NCBI GenBank assembly: GCA_002508705.1
Contig: DAYL01000019.1
Coordinates: forward strand, 53,028 to 117,027
Direction of reading: 5' to 3'
Length of the DNA stretch: 64,000 nucleotides
Origin: Methanoculleus sp. UBA374
GTDB taxonomy: Archaea > Halobacteriota > Methanomicrobia > Methanomicrobiales > Methanoculleaceae
Positions 1 to 11,680 of the stretch are shown here, one piece after another (the stretch's first letter is position 1; each line of letters opens with the position of its first letter). Made by a program: the position numbers and the translations under genes. The notes beneath the pieces were generated by a model. The model was not told the origin of the DNA, searched no databases, and worked only from the letters and a program-made list of their open reading frames with translations.

Positions 1-1
1 G

Positions 2-1195
<1,194 letters not shown>

Positions 1196-1232
1196 TATCT
1201 TTTTATCTTGAAATCACTAACATTTAGTAAAC

Positions 1233-1856
1233 ATGCTTGAGGGCAGCGACGTTTCCCGTTTACTCGATATCCTGGGAAACCGGAACAGACGGCGAATAAT
1301 AGAATTGCTGAGGCAGAAACCGTGTTTTGTGACTGAGATCTCCGAGCGCCTGCTGCTCAGTCCGAAAGCGGTGATAGAGCACCTGCAGCTGATGGAGCGG
1401 GAGGAACTCCTTGTTTCCTGCCAGGACGAGCGCAGGCGAAAGTATTACTACCTCTCGCAAGACATCAATGTCATCGTAAACCTGCAAAAGCAGGATGGGG
1501 TTATGCTCCCCTCTGTTGAAGAGGACCAGGAGACAAGATTTATGCGAAATCTCACGGCACTCCGGCGGATGGTCCGGGCCCGCGACGAACTTCTGGATAA
1601 TCTCGAACAACTGGAGCGGGAGATCGAATCGAGGTTCGACGAGGTCCTGCGCACGAAGGGAGGTTTCCTCACCGACGATGGGGATCTGGACATCATTCTT
1701 CCTCTCTCCCATGCCGACCTGACGTTCGTTGAACTCGAGGAAGTGAGCAGCCTGTCCACGGATGAGCTGAAACAGAGACTGAGCAATCTCGTGTATACCG
1801 GGGTTGTCGAGCAGGTCAACAATCGATATCGAATACGTGGTACACATGGCGAATGA
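1233..1856 (+). CDS. ArsR-type winged-helix regulator
   Basis: Cytoplasmic transcription regulator, target unknown. Residues 5-75 form an ArsR-like winged helix (RLLDILGNRNRRRIIELL, then a recognition helix near LLLSPKAVIEHLQLM and a wing with RRRKYYYLS). A helical segment at about 105-140 (RNLTALRRMVRARDELL) looks like a coiled-coil dimerisation region, and a second small helical domain follows. No metal-binding Cys cluster is visible. TATA-like TTTTTATC at 1199-1206 lies about 27-30 bp before the ATG, and there is no Shine-Dalgarno, so the transcript is probably leaderless. It overlaps the next gene by 11 nt, so the two are likely co-translated. Confidence 0.8.
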   Translation: MLEGSDVSRLLDILGNRNRRRIIELLRQKPCFVTEISERLLLSPKAVIEHLQLMEREELLVSCQDERRRKYYYLSQDINVIVNLQKQDGVMLPSVEEDQETRFMRNLTALRRMVRARDELLDNLEQLEREIESRFDEVLRTKGGFLTDDGDLDIILPLSHADLTFVELEEVSSLSTDELKQRLSNLVYTGVVEQVNNRYRIRGTHGE

Positions 1857-2268
1857 TCCATACGACGAAATGTTTCGGAATATCGCGCGGTTGATGGAGA
1901 GGATCTTAAGCGAGATGCCCCTTCACGACCCAAGGATCATCGGGTTCACCATCATCAGCGGATTGCCCGAAGGGTCGCCTTACCTTGACCCGTCCGCGGA
2001 GAACGAGAATGAAGGGTCCGATGTGGAGGTGGTCGAGGGAGATGACTGTATCTACATCACCGCGATGACGGATGCGCGGGCAGAGGGCGCTCCTTACGTC
2101 ACATTCCAGAAAAACTCCGTAACGCTCTGCACCGGGGGCAACGAAGAGACGGTCATCGATCTCGACTGCGAGATAGACATTCTGCACAGTTTCTACAATG
2201 TGCAGCACGGCGTGATCGATGCAGTCTGTCGTAAGAAGAGCGTCCCGGGCGAGATTGCCCGGTCCTGA
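1846..2268 (+). CDS. Hsp20-like (alpha-crystallin fold) small protein
   Basis: A 140-residue protein. I chose the ATG at 1846, which overlaps the stop of the preceding regulator. Its layout mirrors the clear Hsp20 encoded at 4372-4830: an N-terminal amphipathic helix (DEMFRNIARLMERIL), an acidic linker, then a beta-rich domain ending in HGVIDAVCRK, which lines up with HGVLEVKFSR in the Hsp20. I infer a diverged Hsp20-type chaperone; it lacks an obvious C-terminal IxI anchor. Coupling to an ArsR-type regulator suggests a stress-controlled pair. A hairpin terminator overlaps its 3' end. Confidence 0.6.
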   Translation: MANDPYDEMFRNIARLMERILSEMPLHDPRIIGFTIISGLPEGSPYLDPSAENENEGSDVEVVEGDDCIYITAMTDARAEGAPYVTFQKNSVTLCTGGNEETVIDLDCEIDILHSFYNVQHGVIDAVCRKKSVPGEIARS

Positions 2269-2286
2269 ACCGGGCCCGGAGTTTTT
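2257..2286 (+). terminator. Hairpin terminator of the regulator/Hsp20-like operon
   Basis: Perfect 6-bp inverted repeat GCCCGG (2257-2262) / CCGGGC (2270-2275) with a 7-nt loop that contains the TGA stop codon, followed by a short T run at 2282-2286. The stem forms partly from coding sequence. Confidence 0.5.
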
Positions 2287-2320
2287 CCACTCTTTTATAT
2301 CGGGTTAAAAATAAAGTGTC

Positions 2321-2662
2321 TCATTCCTGACATTCTTCAAGGGCGAGCTGGTACATCCAGTCAAGGAGGAGCGCACAATCTTCAGGTGTGCACTCCCGTT
2401 CGCAGCCGATGCACGGGAGGATCTCTCCTCCTGCCAGGATGACGCAGGGGTCGATCGCTCGCCTCTTCGCCCGCAGAAGGTAAGTCTTGATGCCGTCGCT
2501 GCGGAACTCGACGCGTTCGATCAACCCTGCATCCAGCAGCCGTTTTACAATCCTTGAGCACTTCCTGCTGTCGATATTGAGATGTTTCCAGAGCGTGCTC
2601 TGGAGAATTCCCTGGCGCTGGGACTGAATAACCTTGAGTGCTTCTTCCTCCTGGTCGGGCAT
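2321..2662 (-). CDS. Winged-helix regulator with C-terminal cysteine cluster
   Basis: A 113-residue protein. Residues 5-65 are a MarR/Lrp-like winged helix (STLWKHLNIDSRKCSRIVKRL as helix-turn-helix, wing near FRSDGIKTYLL). The C-terminal part holds C73 and then C84-x2-C87-x3-C91-x4-C96 (PCIGCERECTPEDC), a spacing fit for an iron-sulfur cluster or zinc. I infer a redox- or metal-responsive regulator; its ligand and target are unknown. It starts 5 nt after the lsm stop codon, so lsm and this gene are one transcription unit. Confidence 0.75.
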   Translation of the reverse strand: MPDQEEEALKVIQSQRQGILQSTLWKHLNIDSRKCSRIVKRLLDAGLIERVEFRSDGIKTYLLRAKRRAIDPCVILAGGEILPCIGCERECTPEDCALLLDWMYQLALEECQE

Positions 2663-2667
2663 GGCTA

Positions 2668-2904
2668 TCAGAGCACGGGTGCAATGGTCAGGATATTGTT
2701 GCCGCGGATGACGACGGTTCCAAGGGTGCGGCCTCTCTGATCGCCGGTATACTCGGTAGTCTCGTCCATATGCAGATTCAGGTGTTCATCCACTGCCACG
2801 AGCCGGCCCTGGAGTTTTCTGCCGTCATCTTTGATCTCAACGACGATTTTAGAGTCGACGAGCGAAAAAACTTTCTTTACGGGGAGTACAATGCCGTTAA
2901 CCAT
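2668..2904 (-). CDS. lsm: Archaeal Sm-like protein (Lsm)
   Basis: Sm-fold RNA-binding protein that assembles into a ring, usually a heptamer, and binds U-rich RNA. The 78 residues show the Sm1 motif (IVVEIKDDGRKLQGRLVAVD followed by HLNLHM) and the Sm2 motif near the end (LGTVVIRGNNILTI), which carries the RNA-contacting RGNN. A Shine-Dalgarno AGGA sits 5 nt before the ATG. In many archaea lsm is followed by the L37e gene; here it is followed at once by a Cys-rich winged-helix regulator, a less usual pairing. Confidence 0.92.
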   Translation of the reverse strand: MVNGIVLPVKKVFSLVDSKIVVEIKDDGRKLQGRLVAVDEHLNLHMDETTEYTGDQRGRTLGTVVIRGNNILTIAPVL

Positions 2905-3019
2905 CTGTTCCTATATGGTTATCTTCACGCATTAAGGTTTCCCCATGACTGGTTGCAGGCGTCGCGGCACCGTTGAGCGCATACCTCTGCACCCGCCGGC
3001 CGATTCGAAAAAAAGTGAG

Positions 3020-4117
3020 TTACTCGGGAAGGTCTTCCCAGCGGTCCTTAAACTGCTTCTCAACGCCCGGGAGCGTGGTGTACTCCATCTCCTCAAGCGA
3101 GAGGCGGTGCGGTTCAAACGGCCCGTGGGCCCGGAGAACGTCGGAGAGCTCGCAACACCGGTCGCGAACGCGGTTGAACGCCGGATCGTCGAACATGTCC
3201 GCAGGCCCGATCAACTCTCCGTTGCTGACCTGGAACCCGAGACAGATGACCCGGGGCGGTCCGTCGAACTGGGTGCAGTTCGCATCGCAGACGCCCACCG
3301 GCATGAACGGTCCGTGGTGCGAGCCGCGCATCCAGCCGGCCACGAGGATGGGTGTCCTGAAGGGGTCGATGACCTCGCCGACCGACGGGAACCCGCTCTG
3401 TGCCCTGATGACCATGACCGGGTCGTCCTTACCGACGTAGCGGCCGGCCATCAGGTTCAGCCGCTGGGTGCTGGTGGACGCCGCGATCGTGCCGTCCCTC
3501 TTCCAGACGTACTTGATCACGTAGCGGCTCGGAGCTCCGATGTACGCAAGGAGGCTGTAGGACTCTTCGGGCGTGTTGAAGCGGATCCTCCGCTTCTCCA
3601 TGACGTCATGAACCTCGAACGTGAACCCCTGGTGCATCGACGGGTCGATGACGAGGCCGGATGTGCTGAAGGGGTCGGCGAAGATCCGATAGAGGAAGTA
3701 GTTCCATGCCCCGGGCTCGGTCTTATCGGCCATGAAGACCAGGACCGGGTCGGAACCGCGCTCTTCAAACTCCATCTCTGCGACACCGGGTCCCATTCCC
3801 TTGACGTTGCCGCTGAACGCGTCGCCGAGCAGGTCCTGGCCGGCGCCGTAGAGTTTCATCTCTTTCGCGATCCCGGCGCACTCCATGAAGATGTCCCACG
3901 CCAACTTGTGGATCTCTTCATTGTCCTCGCCCTTGTTGTGCGTCATAATCAACTCGAGATCATCACCGCAGTGGGTGACGTACGAGTCGATGAGGGTGCT
4001 GCCTTCCGCTTCTTTGAGCCTCCGGGCGGCTACCTCAAGAAGCTTCGGGTGGGTCCGGGAATGCCCCGGGAAACTGCCAACATCTGCTTTAATTACGGAC
4101 ACGGTGGTTTTAACCAT
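3020..4117 (-). CDS. fbp: Fructose-1,6-bisphosphate aldolase/phosphatase (archaeal, bifunctional)
   Basis: The archaeal type V FBPase condenses dihydroxyacetone phosphate and glyceraldehyde 3-phosphate and then dephosphorylates the product, driving gluconeogenesis one way to fructose 6-phosphate. At 365 residues it has the usual size. The N-terminal VSVIKADVGSFPGHSRTHP is the family signature, with Asp and His ligands for Mg2+; THCGDDLELIMTH and GAGQDLLGDAFSGN are further metal- and phosphate-binding stretches. lsm lies about 115 nt downstream on the same strand, so read-through is possible. Confidence 0.97.
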   Translation of the reverse strand: MVKTTVSVIKADVGSFPGHSRTHPKLLEVAARRLKEAEGSTLIDSYVTHCGDDLELIMTHNKGEDNEEIHKLAWDIFMECAGIAKEMKLYGAGQDLLGDAFSGNVKGMGPGVAEMEFEERGSDPVLVFMADKTEPGAWNYFLYRIFADPFSTSGLVIDPSMHQGFTFEVHDVMEKRRIRFNTPEESYSLLAYIGAPSRYVIKYVWKRDGTIAASTSTQRLNLMAGRYVGKDDPVMVIRAQSGFPSVGEVIDPFRTPILVAGWMRGSHHGPFMPVGVCDANCTQFDGPPRVICLGFQVSNGELIGPADMFDDPAFNRVRDRCCELSDVLRAHGPFEPHRLSLEEMEYTTLPGVEKQFKDRWEDLPE

Positions 4118-4210
4118 TTCATCACACTACCTGGCGGGCGTAGCCCTTACGACTAGTAGATAGGTATTACCGTATATGTAGGTGTTGTTGTCTTGAAAAA
4201 CGTTGGCTGC

Positions 4211-4235
4211 GGCAAACCCGCATATGCGGTTTGCC
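4211..4235 (-). terminator. Hairpin between fbp and hsp20 (likely hsp20 terminator)
   Basis: Near-perfect palindrome with arms GGCAAAC/GTTTGCC around a self-complementary core CGCATATGCG and one bulged base. Read on the minus strand it is followed within about 12 nt by a T run near 4193-4197, so it can end the cdc48-hsp20 transcript just before the fbp promoter. It could instead be an operator for fbp. Confidence 0.45.
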
Positions 4236-4371
4236 TGGTTTCTGGCGGGCCGATCCTTTCGAAGCATATGCGCCGGTTAGTGTTCCCGGCGGGCGAGATC
4301 ATCGGGGATGCCCGATGGGAGAAAAAACTGTTGCGGCCTTGCCGGGGTTTGGGCCGGCAGGCAGGTTCCGG

Positions 4372-4830
4372 TCAGTCGATCTTGATGGGCTTACCCCGGG
4401 AGAACTTGACCTCCAGGACTCCGTGCTTATAGTTTGACTGCATGGAGTCGGGGTCCACGGTCGGGATCTCCACCGAGGTCAGCTGGCTCGCGCCCGCGAT
4501 GATCGTCAGCGTACCGTTGATGAGCGACAGGTGAATATCCTCCCTCTCGACGCCCGGAAGATCGACTGCCACCGTTACGTCATCGTCGGTCGTATACATC
4601 TCTGCTATCGGCTCAATGGTCCCTTCTGACTGGGCCTCTGCAGGATAGACAGTGGATTCAGTATCCTCTACGGCGGGCTCCGTCGCCCCGGCATCGTGGA
4701 GGACGATCTTGAACCCGTAGGCGAACGGCCTATTCTGGTCTCCCTGCTCTTTGAGCCCCTGCTCCATGAGGCGTTTCATCAGTTCGTTGAGCTGCTCGAA
4801 GATGTCTGTTGGACTGTCACTCATGTGCAT
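4372..4830 (-). CDS. Hsp20/alpha-crystallin small heat-shock protein
   Basis: ATP-independent holdase chaperone. The 152-residue protein has an N-terminal amphipathic helix (DIFEQLNELMKRLMEQGL), an acidic linker, and an alpha-crystallin domain from about residue 78: DDDVTVAVDLPGVEREDI is the classic strand with the LPGV motif, and GVLEVKF near the end is the conserved GxLxxxF strand. The terminal KPIKID may act as a C-terminal IxI-like anchor. Starts are possible at 4833, 4830 or 4824. It lies 59 nt downstream of cdc48 on the same strand, which makes an unfoldase/holdase pair. Confidence 0.9.
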   Translation of the reverse strand: MHMSDSPTDIFEQLNELMKRLMEQGLKEQGDQNRPFAYGFKIVLHDAGATEPAVEDTESTVYPAEAQSEGTIEPIAEMYTTDDDVTVAVDLPGVEREDIHLSLINGTLTIIAGASQLTSVEIPTVDPDSMQSNYKHGVLEVKFSRGKPIKID

Positions 4831-4889
4831 CACGTTGTTTCTTCATCACTGCTGGTAGGGGGCGAGCCCCCTCCTCTGGGGACGCCCGG

Positions 4890-7358
<2,469 letters not shown>

Positions 7359-7365
7359 CTAGTAT

Positions 7366-7953
7366 TTATATATTCTCACTGTCCCACTCGCGTTGCACCC
7401 GGTAAATCCCTTTTTCTGTAACGATGTAATCCATCTTCACGTCGTTCTCGTCGACAGGAATGCTCTGTGCCTGCTGACAGGAGAACGCGATGCCGATCTT
7501 CTGCGCGTGCGGGCAGCGGCAGAGGAAACGGTCGTAATACCCGGCACCGTAACCGAGGCGGTTTCCTCTGGCGTCGAATGCAAGCATCGGTATGACGACG
7601 ACCCCGATGTCTCCCGGCCGTGCCGGAAGTTCGTGTCCGATCGGCTCGGGCACGTTGAACGTGCTCGGGACAAGGACCGCGGGGTCCGGCAGATACGACA
7701 GGCGGAGGCTTCGGGTCTCCCGTTCGATGAGAGGCACGACAACCCGCACGCCCCGGCGGTTCAGGTCGATGATGAGGTCGTCTGTCCGGACCTCCTGGGG
7801 CTTTGAGACATAGACCATGACGGTCGTAAATCCGTTCAGAAGTTCGAGGAGTTTTCTTTCGATGCTGCTGCTGTACGTGGCGATCGCTCGAGGCGAGAGA
7901 AGAGACCTGGCCTCCTTTGCCTGCTCCCGGAGGGCCGCCTTTGTCTGGCTCAT
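7366..7953 (-). CDS. 5-formyltetrahydrofolate cyclo-ligase family protein
   Basis: Converts 5-formyl-tetrahydrofolate to the methenyl form with ATP in folate-using organisms; in a methanogen the pterin could be folate or a tetrahydromethanopterin-type cofactor, and which is unknown. The 195 residues carry the N-terminal Lys/Arg-rich helix (KAALREQAKEARSLLSP) and the family nucleotide signature RLGYGAGYYDRFL at about 126-138. VYVSKPQEVRTDDLI matches the substrate-binding stretch. It is transcribed towards cdc48 with about 50 nt between them. Confidence 0.88.
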   Translation of the reverse strand: MSQTKAALREQAKEARSLLSPRAIATYSSSIERKLLELLNGFTTVMVYVSKPQEVRTDDLIIDLNRRGVRVVVPLIERETRSLRLSYLPDPAVLVPSTFNVPEPIGHELPARPGDIGVVVIPMLAFDARGNRLGYGAGYYDRFLCRCPHAQKIGIAFSCQQAQSIPVDENDVKMDYIVTEKGIYRVQREWDSENI

Positions 7954-8011
7954 TGTGAAAAAGGTTTGGCTGAATCAGACCATAAAGTATGCATGCCCCG
8001 GGGTGTGCGGC

Positions 8012-8428
8012 CTACTCCTCCGCCCCCTGTTCTTTGCCGTAGACCTCCCGGAACTGGCGGAGGGAGGACGCAAGGACCCGGGTTTTGCCGACCATGGCGG
8101 CGATCAGGAGGGTGTCGAGGACCTCGTCGCGCGATGCCCCTTCCTTCAGGGCGGCTCCGAGATGTACTTTCAGGCAGTTTTCCGCCCCTGCTCCCGCAGC
8201 GGCGGCAACGGCGATCAGTTCCGCGGTTTTTGCGTTGAGGGAGTCCGGCCGGGCGATCCGGGAATCGGCGATGGCTGAGAGCGCGAAGGTGTCGGGCCGG
8301 TCCCGGAGAACGGTGAAGATGAACGGCACGACGCCGAGCATCTCTCTTATGTCCTCCGTGATATCGTCGCCGAGATCGTCTGCATGGGTAAGAAAGTCGC
8401 TCACCAGTTTTTCGGTATCGGGTTTCAT
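8012..8428 (-). CDS. Carboxymuconolactone decarboxylase (AhpD-like) family protein
   Basis: All-helical protein of 138 residues with the family core NAKTAELIAVAAAAGAGAENCLKVHLGAAL. AhpD-type members use a CxxC pair plus a His as a redox or proton-relay site. Here the second Cys (C85) and the His (H89) are present, but the first Cys position is Ala82 (GAENC). A disulfide mechanism is therefore not possible at this site, and peroxidase-reductant activity is unlikely. It may be a decarboxylase-like or structural member; no substrate can be named. A single-gene unit with its stop about 60 nt beyond the folate ligase start. Confidence 0.8.
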   Translation of the reverse strand: MKPDTEKLVSDFLTHADDLGDDITEDIREMLGVVPFIFTVLRDRPDTFALSAIADSRIARPDSLNAKTAELIAVAAAAGAGAENCLKVHLGAALKEGASRDEVLDTLLIAAMVGKTRVLASSLRQFREVYGKEQGAEE

Positions 8429-8675
8429 GAGATCTCCTCGTAATGAGTGTGAACGGGGAGGAGGATAACGGTGTGGTTTTTGTATGCATCCGTTGGTACG
8501 GGAGTCGAGTATGAAGTAGGGGTGTACACGATTGATAACCGCGAGTTCGCTCTATGGGTATAATATCCATGAGGTCAAACCTGCGTTATGGACGGCATTG
8601 TATGTCCTGATCTTCAAGGTACATCCGTGGGCTACAAAACCGGTCCGGATGTTATGCCCGGAGGCGAACGAAAAA

Positions 8676-9329
8676 ATGTCAGTATCGAAGTCCTGGGACT
8701 GGAACGCTGAAAAGGATAATGTATGGCTCATACCCGGCGAAGAGAGTCACTATATCGCCTATCGCTGGAAGGAGGCGGGGTTTAAAGATCTGCTGGATTT
8801 CGGTTGCGGTTTAGGTCGCCACTCCATTTTTTTTGCGAATTACGGGTTTTGCGTATCGGCGTTTGATCTATCATCCGACGGGGTTAGGCATCTGAGAGAA
8901 TGGGCAAACCGGGAAGGTTTATGCATTGATACCCGGGTTGCCGACATGCTGCAATTGCCGTATTCAGACAGTTCTTTTGACTGCCTCTTTGCATATCACG
9001 TCGCATCTCATACCGACACCCGCGGGATGAACGTCATTTTGAGGGAGATCAAGCGAGTGTTGAAGCCCGGCGGTGAGTTTTATTTGACGCTGTGCTCCAA
9101 GGAGACCTGGTCGTTTACTGAGGCCGGGTATCCCAGACTGGACGAAAACACGATTGTGAAGACCGATGAGGGTCCGGAAAAGGATATCCCGCATTTTCAT
9201 GTGAACCTGGACGATGTGCTCCGGTTGTTTTCAGATTTTACGCTATTGGACGTTCGACACACCAATGACTGCTTCCTTGAAGGCAGAAAGCAGGATAGCA
9301 AGCATTTCTTTATACTTGGGAAAAAGTAA
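8676..9329 (+). CDS. Class I SAM-dependent methyltransferase
   Basis: A 217-residue methyltransferase of the Methyltransf_11/UbiE type. The SAM-binding motif I is LLDFGCGLGRHSIFFA, the acidic end of strand 2 is SAFDLSSDGV, and the later motifs are ADMLQLPYSDSSFDCLFAYHV and IKRVLKPGGEFYLTL. The frame is open further upstream, but the ATG at 8676 has GGAGGCG ending 9 nt before it, so I take that as the start. Its codons are richer in A/T (TTT, TTA, GGT) than its neighbours, which hints at recent acquisition. Substrate unknown. Confidence 0.85.
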   Translation: MSVSKSWDWNAEKDNVWLIPGEESHYIAYRWKEAGFKDLLDFGCGLGRHSIFFANYGFCVSAFDLSSDGVRHLREWANREGLCIDTRVADMLQLPYSDSSFDCLFAYHVASHTDTRGMNVILREIKRVLKPGGEFYLTLCSKETWSFTEAGYPRLDENTIVKTDEGPEKDIPHFHVNLDDVLRLFSDFTLLDVRHTNDCFLEGRKQDSKHFFILGKK

Positions 9330-9380
9330 GAGCGGTGATGGGGAGAAGAGTCCGCCGAACCCCCTCCTTCTTTCTATCCT

Positions 9381-10661
9381 TTAGAAGTTGAAATGCCGCC
9401 CGACGATCTTCAACGCACAGTAGTCCCCGCACATCGTGCAGGCATCGGTATCGGCCGGCATCCGCTCGGCCCGGATCGCCCGGGCGCGCTCGGGGTTGAT
9501 CGCGACTGAAAATTGCCGCTCCCAGTCGAGGTCCCGGCGGGCGTGTCCCATCTCGAGGTCGGCATCCCGCTTTTTGAGCTTGATCATATCCCCGACGTGG
9601 GCGGCGATCCTCGAACTGATGACGCCCTCGTAGACCTCCTCGGGCGTGGGGAGCGCCAGGTGCTCCGCCGGCGTCACGTAGCAGATGAAGTCGGCGCCGT
9701 AGGAGGAAGAGAGTGCGGCCCCGATGGCGGCCACCCGGTCGTCGTAACCGGGCGCGATGTCGGTGACCAGGGGCCCGAGCATGTAGAACGGTTTCCGGTT
9801 CGTAACCCGCTTTTCGAGGACGACGTTCGTCTCGATCTCGTCGATGGGGATATGCCCCGGTCCCTCGATGATCGCCTGCACGCCCTCTGCATGCGCCTTG
9901 TCGGCAAGCTCCGCGTTGATGAGCAGTTCCTGGATCTGGGCGCGGTCGGTTGCGTCGTGGACGGCGCCTGCCCGCATACCGTTGCCGAACGAGAGGGTGA
10001 CCTCGTGCTCTTTGAGGATCTCAAGCAGGTAATCGAACTCAGCGTAGAGCGGGTTCTCCTTCTCGTTGTGGAGCATCCACGCGGTCATGAAGGCCCCGCC
10101 CCGGGAGACGAGCCCGGCATGGCGTCCCTGGTTCTTCAGGCGCTTCATCGTTTCGTAGTTGATCCCGGTATGGATTGCCATGAAGTTGGTCCCGAGTTTC
10201 GCCTGCTCCGCCGTGATCCGGAAGAGGTCGTCTTCTTTCATGTCGACGACCGCGCCATACTTCCGGGCGGCCTCGATGAACGCCTGGTAGAGCGGGACCG
10301 ACCCGACCGAGAGGGTCGTCGTCCCGACGACCCGGCGCCGGATCTCCGTCATGTCGCCGCCGGTGGAGAGCTCCATCAGGGTATCGGCACCGGCACGCTC
10401 GGCCTGCCGGGCCTTCTCGATCTCCATATCTACATCGACGATATCCGAGGACGTCCCGATGCTTGCGTTGACCTTCGTGCGGAGCCCTTCGCCGATACCG
10501 CAGATCTTTACCTTCCGGTAAGGAGAGACCGGGATGACGATGTGACCCTCGGCCACGCCGCGCCTGACGAAATCTTCAGTTACACCTTCTGCTGCTGCGA
10601 CGGTTCGCATCTCCTCGGTGACGACGCCGCGCTGTGCGTCTTCTATGAGACCCATGGCCAT
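9381..10661 (-). CDS. thiC: Phosphomethylpyrimidine synthase ThiC
   Basis: Radical SAM enzyme that rearranges 5-aminoimidazole ribotide to the HMP-phosphate pyrimidine of thiamine. The 426 residues match the shorter archaeal form, which lacks the bacterial N-terminal extension. Visible blocks are KVNASIGTSSDI, ADTLMELSTGGD, EGPGHIPIDE, PFYMLGPLVTDIAPGYDDR and GADFICYVTPAEHL. The C-terminal cluster motif is CTMCGDYC, that is C-x2-C-x3-C, one residue shorter in the last gap than the C-x2-C-x4-C familiar from bacteria. No TPP-riboswitch core is visible upstream. It is divergent from the radical SAM activase gene. Confidence 0.97.
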   Translation of the reverse strand: MAMGLIEDAQRGVVTEEMRTVAAAEGVTEDFVRRGVAEGHIVIPVSPYRKVKICGIGEGLRTKVNASIGTSSDIVDVDMEIEKARQAERAGADTLMELSTGGDMTEIRRRVVGTTTLSVGSVPLYQAFIEAARKYGAVVDMKEDDLFRITAEQAKLGTNFMAIHTGINYETMKRLKNQGRHAGLVSRGGAFMTAWMLHNEKENPLYAEFDYLLEILKEHEVTLSFGNGMRAGAVHDATDRAQIQELLINAELADKAHAEGVQAIIEGPGHIPIDEIETNVVLEKRVTNRKPFYMLGPLVTDIAPGYDDRVAAIGAALSSSYGADFICYVTPAEHLALPTPEEVYEGVISSRIAAHVGDMIKLKKRDADLEMGHARRDLDWERQFSVAINPERARAIRAERMPADTDACTMCGDYCALKIVGRHFNF

Positions 10662-10831
10662 ATGTTTGTAGAAAAGAGTTGATAAAGGCTTGTTTTTTCA
10701 ATTCCGGCTAAGATATTGTTGATCTCTCCTCAAGTAAAATTGTTTTTACCTTATTCAGATCCTGTTACGCTATCCGGAAAGCCAAGGCTTACAAGAGATC
10801 GGGGAGCACCAGTATACCGTCTGGTGATCCG

Positions 10832-11530
10832 TTGTACGTTAATTTTGGGGGTTTCATCCCGATCAGCACCGTCGACTGGCGGGGGCGGGCGGCCTGCACC
10901 GTCTTCCTCCGGGGGTGCCCCGCGCGTTGTTTCTACTGCCACAATGCCGCCCTCCAGGGTGGCGAAGACCCCCGCGACGCTGAAGAGGTCCTCTCGATGA
11001 TCCGGGGCTCCCGTACTCTTGCAGGCGCCGTGGTCTTCTCCGGCGGGGAGCCTACCCTGCAGGGGCCGGCGCTCGTCCACCTCGCCGCCGCCGCCCGTAC
11101 TCTGGGTTTCTCCGTCGGCCTGCATACGAACGGGATGTTCCCCGGGGTGCTTGAGGACTTGATCGACCGGCGTCTGGTGGATATGATCGCGCTCGATATC
11201 AAGACCACGTGGGAGCGCTACGACGGCCTTCTCGGGCTTGCGGCCGTCGATGCCGTGAAGCGGTCGCTCGCCGTTTGCAGGCAGGCGAGGGCCGACGGCA
11301 GCCTCGAAGATTTCGAGGCCGTGGTCACTCTCTTTCGCGGCCGCGAGTGCGACCTCCCGTCCATTGCGGAGGCGGTCGGGGAGACGGACCTCGTGCTCCA
11401 GCAGGGAGTCGCCCCGGGTTTTTCTCCTCTGACCCGGCCGGAACTCGAGACAGCGGCGGCACCGCTCGGGCGGAGCGTCCGGATAAGGACACGGGAGGAC
11501 GGAGAGGTCCGCTACGACCCGGAGCGGTGA
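10832..11530 (+). CDS. Radical SAM protein, anaerobic ribonucleotide reductase activase type
   Basis: A 232-residue glycyl-radical activase-like enzyme. Residues 1-60 hold the start FGGFIPISTVDWRGRAACTV and the radical SAM cluster CPARCFYC (C-x3-C-x2-C); VFSGGEPTL is the SAM-binding GGE motif. This family (NrdG/TIGR02495) installs a glycyl radical on class III ribonucleotide reductase, but no nrdD is in the window, so the partner is unproven. I use the TTG at 10832 because relatives begin with this same sequence; a GGTGAT lies just upstream with short spacing. Confidence 0.85.
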   Translation: MYVNFGGFIPISTVDWRGRAACTVFLRGCPARCFYCHNAALQGGEDPRDAEEVLSMIRGSRTLAGAVVFSGGEPTLQGPALVHLAAAARTLGFSVGLHTNGMFPGVLEDLIDRRLVDMIALDIKTTWERYDGLLGLAAVDAVKRSLAVCRQARADGSLEDFEAVVTLFRGRECDLPSIAEAVGETDLVLQQGVAPGFSPLTRPELETAAAPLGRSVRIRTREDGEVRYDPER

Positions 11531-11680
11531 CTGTTCCGGCGGGTGCACCGTTCCCGGTTCTGCCGGTGCAGCGGTGACGTTAAGCATAAGAGCGTCGGGA
11601 ACGCAAAGTTTATGGAGATGGCTGCGGCGACCGCCACAGCCCGCTGTTCTGGATATACTATATAAAGTGGAGAAGCCTCG

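Noticed and set aside
2945..4156. Long plus-strand open frame opposite fbp
   Set aside because: It is antisense to a clear fbp gene and reads as low-complexity Asp/Val/Arg sequence, an effect of high-GC codon use.
10662..10831. TPP riboswitch upstream of thiC
   Set aside because: The conserved CTGAGA and downstream core elements are absent.
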